Below are positions 56,601 through 64,000 of a stretch of DNA of 64,000 nt, piece after piece. The position numbers were made by a program, and so were the translations under genes. Within the stretch, counting starts at the first letter, position 1. Every line of letters begins with the position of its first letter. The notes under the pieces are model-generated. The model was not told the DNA's origin. It saw nothing but the letters and a program-made list of their open reading frames with translations, and did not search any database. Source of the stretch: Ophioderma brevispina. Taxonomy: Eukaryota > Echinodermata > Ophiuroidea > Amphilepidida > Ophiodermatidae. The stretch covers positions 62,001 through 126,000 of the forward strand of contig JAMKCH010049012.1 in the NCBI GenBank assembly GCA_023653785.1, in the 5' to 3' direction.

Positions 56601-58401
56601 CACATCAAGTACATTCATTGTGGATCAAGGCGTCCTGCCCTCCTCGAGTGAAGTGCTCACCCATATTGAGCCACTCGATACACACACCTTGTTTCTGAAT
56701 GACTTTGAGGATGTCAACAAAGCTCTTGCTGCTACCTTCATATTCATGGAGTAAAACTTTCCCCCAAGTAATCTGTCAATGGTACTTCCTTTGATATGCA
56801 GTCGAATCTTCTGATGTCAAACTCGGGTCGGCAGCGCTGCGGGTTCATGGGGGCAGCCGACCTTTTGCCATGTGTCGGAGCTTTCAGTGAGTTATAAATA
56901 TATATCTGTCGGAAGATATCACATCCTTCATCAACCCGATACAATCTTACGGTTGCTGCTTCGAAACAAAGTTGTTGGCGAAAATAAGAGCAGTGTACCA
57001 TTGTTGGACCTTTATTTATAACTCGAACAACTGCCGTGGCGTCTAGTAATCGCCAAATTGGTATTGGATCTCCACCGCTTGATGCTACTCAGCCGGTGTT
57101 AAGTCTCCCTGAGAGTCACTTTGGTGTTGTGTGCCCTGTTAGAGCTCAATCACTGACATGGACAAAAGTAATGTCATTTGGGAATTAAAAGAACGGCCAT
57201 GCTGAGGAAAACTTGATCGGCGGATAACATAAACTCTGTATAAGCTGTTCCAATGTTTTGGTCCACAACATATTTGTGAATGGAATACCTGACTTTGGAA
57301 TACCTGACTTAGTAACACCATGAACCAGCACCAGATTTTAGAGCTTCCCAAGTTTTTCTTCTTTGTCAGTGCACTTAAACATGCTTGTATTTGCATGAAG
57401 CACAAAGTGGTGGTACAAGTCAGCATATTTGTAGAGATTAAGGAGCGAAGTAGTATTTGACTTGCGCCCCAAGGGCAAGCGAGACCAACTCCCACTCTCC
57501 TCCGGCTGTCCTACGTTGGCGGGGGGGAAAATCAAAGTGAGACTCTCTATCTGCTTCATATAACTCAGGAAATCTTTTTGCCATCTGCGGAAGGTCTGTG
57601 TGACTCGCAAGTGCAGCTCGGATGTGGTCTCTGAAGATTTACCTCTTCAAAAGACACCCACCATATCCTCTTGTCTCATATGAAGCTTATTGTGGAGTTC
57701 GTGACATTTCAGGATTATGGTATACAAATTTTTTCTCACAGCTGCAAGTCCTGGCTTCAAAGAGGTGTCATAGCCAGAGCCATGATTCTATCGGTTTACA
57801 TTGGTGGTACTCTACCCCACGCTTAAAACGGCTTTCGTAAAGATGGACGGATTGTCGATGGTGATTGGTGAATCAAGACCAGCTATGCTTATGGATTCCA
57901 GATACTTTGCGATAGCATAAAGCGAAGCAAAGCAAGCATGGAACTCATCAACTCTCAAACCCAGTTTGGTATTTCTTGTTGAAGATTGCCGTTTCATTGC
58001 TCTTTCGTACAAGTCATGATCAAGTGTTCTGACATTTTGTGATGAGGACCTACAACAAAATAAAAGTGGATTCCTGAGAAAGGCAAAGCCACTGTAGGCT
58101 ATAGAGGGCAGTATAATCCAGGGGTGGTTCTCCTTACAATCTGGTTTCCACTGATGGTACGATGATGATAGTCCCGAGAATTTAATCTGAACACTTCCGG
58201 CTTGCATGTACGCGGAACAGTAGATCGAAGGCTTTGGTGCAGTACTCGGAAAAAGGTTGTTTTCATTACGCGGAAAGGTAGATCGAAGACTTTGTAGTTC
58301 TCCCCATAAACTTTACCCAATCTTTGGTGTCCCAATTGCTCCACCCCTACGTCTTCGTTTACTTCTTTACTCATAAATTTTAATTCTTGAAGTCTGATCA
58401 A
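56601..58401 (-). pseudogene. Unrecognised fragmented coding-like region
   Basis: Several minus-strand frames follow one another (58401-58099, 58207-57812, 57610-57338, 57495-57139, 57001-56744) with higher complexity than nearby sequence. Notable segments are LRVDEFHACFASLYAIAKYL (about 57950-57890) and STIDRLLGGKFYSMNMKVAA (about 56780-56720). These give a vague impression of an uncharacterised repetitive ORF family in marine invertebrates, but I cannot name it. It could be a decayed transposon ORF or host-gene exons with frameshifts. No splice structure was resolved. Confidence 0.3.
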
Positions 58402-58728
58402 ACCAAGCTAAATAAAGTGGCTTAAAATAAGTACTTACTTGGAAGTATTCGCAATCACATTTTAAGCCCTCGAATTGTTACAAAGGAACATATCAGATTT
58501 AACTAAATATGAAACAGCTCCATGCTAAAGCAGGCCCAAGCAGTTTACGCAATGCCACATGTCTTTAATTATCCCGCCCGTAATTACCAAAGCGCCGGCG
58601 CAGGTGAGTCGCACTGAGTCTGGTTATGACTTGGCGTCTAATTAGGCTTATCGGGATTGCATAAGATCAACAGATAACGGATTATAAGATCGGCATTTTT
58701 CCCTTTGGACAACATATAATTGAAAAAT
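58402..58728. other. No recognisable gene
   Basis: Non-coding-looking sequence leading into the satellite array; nothing identified. Confidence 0.4.
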
Positions 58729-59270
58729 GGCGCATGTTGAATTCAAGATGGCGACTAAACCAAATTAGATATAACCAAATAAAGGAAAATGCTTTATAGG
58801 CATCCCGGATAATCCAAACTGGCGTATGTGGCCACCACTTTCATTTTTCCTACGTTACTCATAGAAGCCCAAGATAGGGACAAATGTAACATTTATGTCA
58901 TTGAAAAGTCGAACCATTTTGAAATTCCAAGATGGCGGCTAACCCAAATAGTGACAAGGCAAGGCAATGGTTCTTAATGGCTCTCGTGGTATCACAAACA
59001 GGGGTATTTGCCACCATTTTTACCTTTGCAAGTTGCTCATAAGCCGAGATACAAGACATAACATAGTTGAAAATGGCGGCCATTTTGTGCAACATTCAGG
59101 GATGCGGGTCCAACCAAATCAGCTTACAAGGAAGACAATGTTTCAATGAAGTCCCGTGGTACGCAAACATGGGTATTGCGGAACCATCTTTCCTCGCGTC
59201 TAAAGTTGCTCATGCCCCGGTGGATAAGGACAAAATAATATTGAAACAATGGCGGCCATTTTTTTTTAAA
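58729..59270. repeat. Three-unit tandem satellite, period ~165-185 bp
   Basis: Units start near 58737, 58922 and 59085 and share AA(G/A)ATGGCG(G/A)C, AACC(C/A)AAAT, GGTAT(T), GCCACCA and AAGTTGCTCAT, ending with TTGAAA. Each begins with a strong match to AAGATGGCGGC. Divergence between units is high. Confidence 0.75.
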
Positions 59271-59280
59271 TATTAATGAA

Positions 59281-60699
59281 GATAAAAAAGAAGATGGAGG
59301 GAAAAAAAGTGTGGCAACCTAATCTTTTTTTGAAATCAGCAACCCGACCCCCAAAATTGACAAAAGTTAGCCAATAAATCAAGTTTTTGGCACGAAAATC
59401 CCACAGGATCTAAATATATGACATAACAAACTATACTATCAGAATCGCCAAGATAACGACGTCCATGTTAATAGACTAATATACGGCTCCATACCGCCCC
59501 CTGCACCCCCCCGGGATTTTTGGAGACAACCCTTTTCTGTATCTTATACCATACGCAACTGAAATCATTGTGTCTTCCAAAAATCCCCACCCTGGGTTAC
59601 ACGGTGAGGGCGCTTTTTCAAATTGGCTCCAAAATGGCAAACCCCCCCCCCTTCGGAGAGAAGTACCAACATGCCTAACACAACACGAAAACATCAACAG
59701 GCACTTGATTTTTGGTACCAACAGATGGCTATGGTCCCTCCTCTTTCCATTGACTACCAAAGTTTAGTCCACCGATGCATAGCATTACGGTCACATGCCG
59801 TCATAAAAGTTTCGCATATTTGCAAAATGTCAATTTCCATAGAACCAGCGACACAGGGGAAAATTCAATTTTTCGCTCAAAATTGTTAGGAATATCCAAT
59901 TTTCATCACATCATGCGGTGTTTTTTGGCTGCGACTCTGGAAGGGAAATGACTAGTTTTTATAAACTGATACATTTTAGTGGCTATAATAAGTTTTTCGG
60001 GAGTCGTGACAAATTGCGAATATCGCATTTTCCACCCTATAGTCAGGACATGTATTTTCATATTCCCTCAACATATGACGTCCAAGTGACGTCATAATGG
60101 GGATTTGTTGGCACTTATTTGATACCATGGAAAGAAGAAACTCTAATGCTATCCTGTGGTACAATTTACAGGATCGGATGTTCAGTAAACAAAATCACGG
60201 GGGGGGGGCCTCCGGGAGTGTTGTTACAAAATGGCTCAGGTATACGAGGGCTAAGTCAAAAACGTGAACAAGTATATTCGATGCCTTCCAAGGCTGGCAG
60301 ATCCACTGATGGTGCCAGAATACTCGTATGAGAGATTTGTTTTAGATGCACATCCAAATCCCCATTATCAACAATCCCCTGATTTGGTACCAGGTAGATG
60401 TGGCAGAGCCAGAATTTCCTCCACCAGATGATCAAGGTTGGAAGTTAAATGATGGCGTCACTAGATCAAGTGGCATCAGAGAAGGGTTGATGCACAAGAG
60501 TTGTCGGACATAATAGTAAGGAAGAACTATCGATAAGAAGAAGACCAATTAAGATAATGACTCAAGAAGAGAAGGAGGAAAGAGAAATCAATTTCTGAAA
60601 TCAAAGAGCTGCATTTAAGCTCGGTATACCACCTATGAAACAGCATTGCTTAAAGATTCGCAATTGAACAATAACCAATACTTACTGTTCAAATTGGAA
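59281..60699. other. No recognisable gene; dispersed repeat fragments
   Basis: The stretch 59490-59525 (CACCCCCCCGGGATTTTTGGAG) is an inverted match to 62795-62835, a dispersed repeat. G- and C-runs occur at 59641 and 60197. The stretch 60590-60615 (GAAATCAAAGAGCTG) echoes 2537-2551. No coding support. Confidence 0.5.
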
Positions 60700-61395
60700 A
60701 TTCTTCTTATTATATCAAACAGTGGTTTCTCAATGTGATCTAGCCAAGGGTGGTGTACAATGTCTGGCTGCTTAATTGAATTCTGCAAGGTCTTGTCTGT
60801 GCATTGTTTTGACACTAACATTGGGGCAGAAAAACCAAGAGATCTCCCCGTGTGGCTCTTATGCTGCTTGCAGTTAGACACTTCTGCAAGAAACCTTTGA
60901 TCGGCCGTTCCCCGATTCTGAGATTCTCATACTCATCGTGAGACAAAAACCGCCACTCAGCCCACGAGTAACCAGCCCCAGGCGGAAGAGGCTCACCAGG
61001 CCAATACCAACATATTAACCACTTGGTTGACAGCAGTCTTTCTTTCCACAAGAGCCAGCTCCCCCAAACTCCTTAGATACTATTTCAAAGGAACAACTGC
61101 TAAGAAAACTACAAACCATCTTAACCTAAGAGGCGGTGTCGATCAGCAACCGGCCTCTGTCCAAACACGGGGTGCTCCATACCAGATACTTGGCAACTAT
61201 GCTCATGCATGCTACGCTGCTGCCTGTATAAGTTGTCCGCTGTAGCTGGCCGAAAGACACCACCAAACCCCCGGTACAAGCCGGCAGGAGGCACTCCAAC
61301 CACGGGTCAAGCTTCTGTGCTGACCCGTCCCATACAGGGCAAGCATACTCCCACATGCGCAGCACAGGCAAGCGCCGTCGATCTCAGTGCATGTT
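60700..61395 (-). pseudogene. Jockey-like LINE C-terminal fragment
   Basis: The minus strand gives EYACPVWDGSAQKLDPWLEC, then segments like DNLYRQQRSMHEHSCQVSGM, a W-K-E-R-L-L-S-T-K-W stretch and WAEWRFLSHDEYENLRIGE. The last part (about 60830-60730) is a degraded zinc-finger tail matching the region after CPLL in the 42.7 and 53.5 kb fragments. The order parallels the LINE at 33.3-39.5 kb. Multiple frameshifts. Confidence 0.72.
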
Positions 61396-63104
61396 GGGCA
61401 TACAGGGTAATGTGGGACAAGCCCCCTTGTGGGGTGTTCAGGGGCCAGATACGGCTCCGAAGCTCTTGCGTTAACATTTCGAAGTGCTTTCAGAGAGGGT
61501 TTATGTCCTTATCTTGAAGCATATAAACTATGCTGAACGTTGCGGGGATCCAGGAGCGGAGCCCCCAGAAGATCTTGGGTTTTAGCATGTTTCAAGCCCA
61601 TCCAGGAAGAGCTTTTTTTTCTCGGTTGCATCTCACATCAATGAGCAAGATGAAGTTACGGCCCCCCTGGCGGGGTCCGGGTGTCGGGCAATTGTGCCCC
61701 CCTCCCCATGCCCCTTCCTAGCTACGCCACTGCTTCCCGATGTGGTCTTATAAGTGGAGTGCAGTCCAAGGGGACCTCCTAAGTAAACAGACTATCACGG
61801 TGTTCCAGTGACGCCTGGTACGGCCGCGCAGACGGAAAGCATACCCTGTGCCCTATGGACCTTCGCGCTCGGATGGTTCTAAGGCCCTTTGATTCTCCCT
61901 TTGACATCTCCATCCTGTGCGCCAATTCAAATTGTTCTGTCTCGAGACAAAAACGACAGCTTCCCCTCACTCTCAGGCCGGTCGCGGCACAGATGCCGAA
62001 CAGTAGAGGCATGAGCACAAGCTCCCCCGGCATGTGCCAACCCCTTATCCCACATAGACCACACCCAAGCACCTGTGTTTGAAGGTACGTTTAAGTAATT
62101 TTCTGAACAACAACTGATAGTGGACCGTTTGGTTGCGTCGCTCCGCGTACCCTCCTTACCTCAGTGAAGCTCTCGCCAAGCAGGCATACTGTAAGAAGCT
62201 TGTGTTGCCTACGTAGTAACCATCCGTCAACACATCAAAGACTCAAGAACACATGGTATGCGCTTCAAGGTGATCATCGGATTAAGTATGAGCTGTGGTT
62301 GGGTCATAGTGGTCATCAGGTAATTCCTAGACCATTTCTGACATAAAGTGCCCTTAATATACACTTTAAAAAGGCTAACTACTTCATTTTTTTAAGTTGT
62401 TTAACCCTCGTTACCTCATAAACCGCTAATCCAACCGTGCATGACATAGTATATAATTAGGTGACCCCGGCATTTTGCCTTTAAAAAAGAGGATAAGTTG
62501 TAATCATGTGTTTCACACTTGTTTTGGTGGCCAATTTGAAATATGACGCCTCTATAAGCATTTAAGCATGCCAAAAGGTGTTCTCGAAGGTTCAACACGT
62601 GTCCTTGTGTGTTTTGGTGCACTAAGTATAGTCACAGATGGCATAAATTTGGGATCAAAATCAAGATATATGTCAAAAATGGGCATTAAGTGAATATTTG
62701 CCGCCATTTTTGAAAAAAGCGCCCTACTCTTTTAACCAGGTGGGGATTTCTTGTGCGACCCACCTTTTGATTAGCTATCGTGTATGAGGTTTCCAAAAAT
62801 CGTGGTCTCCAAAAATCCCCGGGGGTGGTGCAGGGTTTCGGTTATCGGGGCTCAATGAACCTATAAGTGGTATAGGTGGCAAGTTACAACTAGACAGAGA
62901 ATTGCTCACTTTGAAAGGACGTGTATTCATGCGGAAATTGATTTCATGTTGTTTGAACATATTGCATTTGAGAAGTGTACCCAAATCTTTTACCTAACTC
63001 CCATATCCAGGATTTTGTTAACACTACTGTCCCCATTGTATATTTTATACTCCTCAAGATTCTGAACAGACCTGGAAACTATCTGAACACAGTTGAGTAG
63101 TGAC
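61396..63104. other. No recognisable gene
   Basis: Relatively GC-rich at 61540-62060 but without a recognisable frame. The stretch 61655-61735 (GCCCCCCTGGCGGGGTCCGG ... CTAGCTACGCCACTGCTTCC) looks like a common dispersed repeat end. The stretch 62795-62835 matches 59490-59525 inverted. Confidence 0.5.
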
Positions 63105-63662
63105 TTTGACCCTAAACGACCTTTGATCTCGTGAAAAGTATTTTAAACTATTTAGAATGTCATAAGGATCTTCAGTCAATGTCAGCTCAATCGAGAATTT
63201 TGGAATGGACCTTTGACAACGTCTACATGGAACTTTTGATCTCGAAAATCTTTTCAGCATATCTACTAAGTCATAAGGATCATTTCAAGTCAAATTTCAG
63301 CTCTAACAAGCATTTATAAAATTTGACCTTTGACCTGTTAATGGACCTTGACCTCGGAAATATTGTCACGACCTGTTTAGAATGTCATAAGGAAGCATTT
63401 CCTGGTCAAATTCGTTTCAATCGGAGATTTTGAAAATTTGCCTTTGACGACCCCTTATGACCTTTCGTGGACCTCGAAATATAATCGCACATGTTTTAGA
63501 ATGTCAGTAAAATTTCAGCTTAATCGAGCATTTTAAAAATTTGACCTTTGAGACCTCATTGACCTTTGAACCTCCAAATATTTTCACATGTTTAGAATTT
63601 CACCGGGATCATTGTCAAAAATATTAATTTCAGCTCAATTTGAGACATTTTAAAAATTTGAC
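63105..63662. repeat. ~115 bp tandem satellite with AGGTCA-type half sites
   Basis: Five or so units share TGACCTTTGA(T/C)CTCG, AAATATTTTCACA, TTTAGAATGTCATAAGGATC, TTTCAGCTCAATCGAG and ATTTTAAAAATTTGACC. Several units contain TGACCT repeated one base apart, the clearest being TGACCTTTGACCT at 63324-63336. Divergence between units is moderate and includes small indels. Confidence 0.82.
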
Positions 63663-63663
63663 G

Positions 63664-63690
<27 letters not shown>
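63664..63690. repeat. Poly-T run (27 nt)
   Basis: Uninterrupted T tract right after the satellite; in reverse complement it is another ~20-30 nt poly-A run like those at 31.8, 35.6, 43.9 and 51.1 kb. Confidence 0.9.
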
Positions 63691-63695
<5 letters not shown>

Positions 63696-64000
63696 GTATG
63701 AATTTATAACCATACATCGTGTGCAAGTAAGCACAATGTAGTACCTTGCAAATATTGCAGATTGATTTTTTTAAAGATATTTTAAACCTCGGCCGGGAAT
63801 GCCCCTTAAATGACATTTAAAAATCGTCATTTCATAGTAACTTTTGGAGGGGTTTCAAAGTACACCCACATGAGTCACGTGTTCATAATATGTAATCTGT
63901 ACAAGAGGTACATTTTTATGAAATCAGGTTTTGACCCTTTGACCGCCAAATACCGTTGATCAAATGTCATTAAGTAATTTTTGTAGGGGGTGTCACCACA
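63691..64000. other. No recognisable gene
   Basis: Ends with GACCCTTTGACCGCCAAATACC, which may be another decayed unit of the preceding satellite. Confidence 0.4.

Overview
The window looks like genomic DNA from a marine invertebrate, probably a deuterostome such as an echinoderm or hemichordate. That assignment is an inference from the mobile elements: a Ty3/Gypsy element with Gmr1-type domain order, APE-type LINEs, a tRNA-derived SINE, TTAA-flanked MITEs and a foldback element resembling sea urchin TU elements. I see no operons, rRNA or intact tRNA genes, and no protein-coding host gene I can name. Base composition is AT-rich, and nearly all recognisable coding sequence is transposon-derived and broken.

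Layout. 0-9.7 kb: CA microsatellite, a minus-strand SINE, the 5' piece of an LTR retrotransposon (tRNA-Pro-like primer-binding site plus gag), and two direct copies of a 2 kb non-coding repeat. Each copy carries six tandem ~40 bp near-perfect palindromes. 9.7-17.2 kb: a complete but frameshift-riddled LTR retrotransposon on the minus strand, with two ~1.15 kb LTRs, a 4 bp target-site duplication, gag, protease, integrase, reverse transcriptase and RNase H, in that order. 17.2-30 kb: an old LINE relic, a truncated third copy of the 2 kb repeat, a TTAA-flanked MITE, a LINE 3' end and a 300 bp inverted-repeat element. 30-33 kb: a direct duplication carrying LINE RT fragments. 33.3-39.5 kb: a jockey-like LINE whose C-terminal region is interrupted by a 2.7 kb foldback element, with 8 bp target duplication and arms built of 21 bp repeats. 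39.5-64 kb: minisatellites, further MITE and foldback elements, three LINE C-terminal zinc-finger fragments, a duplicated 0.75 kb block, an unrecognised coding-like region, and two satellite arrays, one rich in AGGTCA-type half sites.

Two cross-cutting points. First, several repeat pairs differ mainly by single-base indels (LTR against LTR, copy A against copy B, 50.4 kb against 51.1 kb). This pattern fits unpolished long-read sequence at least as well as biological decay, so frameshifts there should not be trusted. Second, direct duplications at 31.8, 35.6 and 51.1 kb are each joined by a 20-23 nt poly-A run, and a fourth duplication at 43.9 kb has one too. I suspect false duplications at contig joins. 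The most interesting biological objects are the foldback element inside the LINE, the Gmr1-like retrotransposon, and the palindrome-array repeat.
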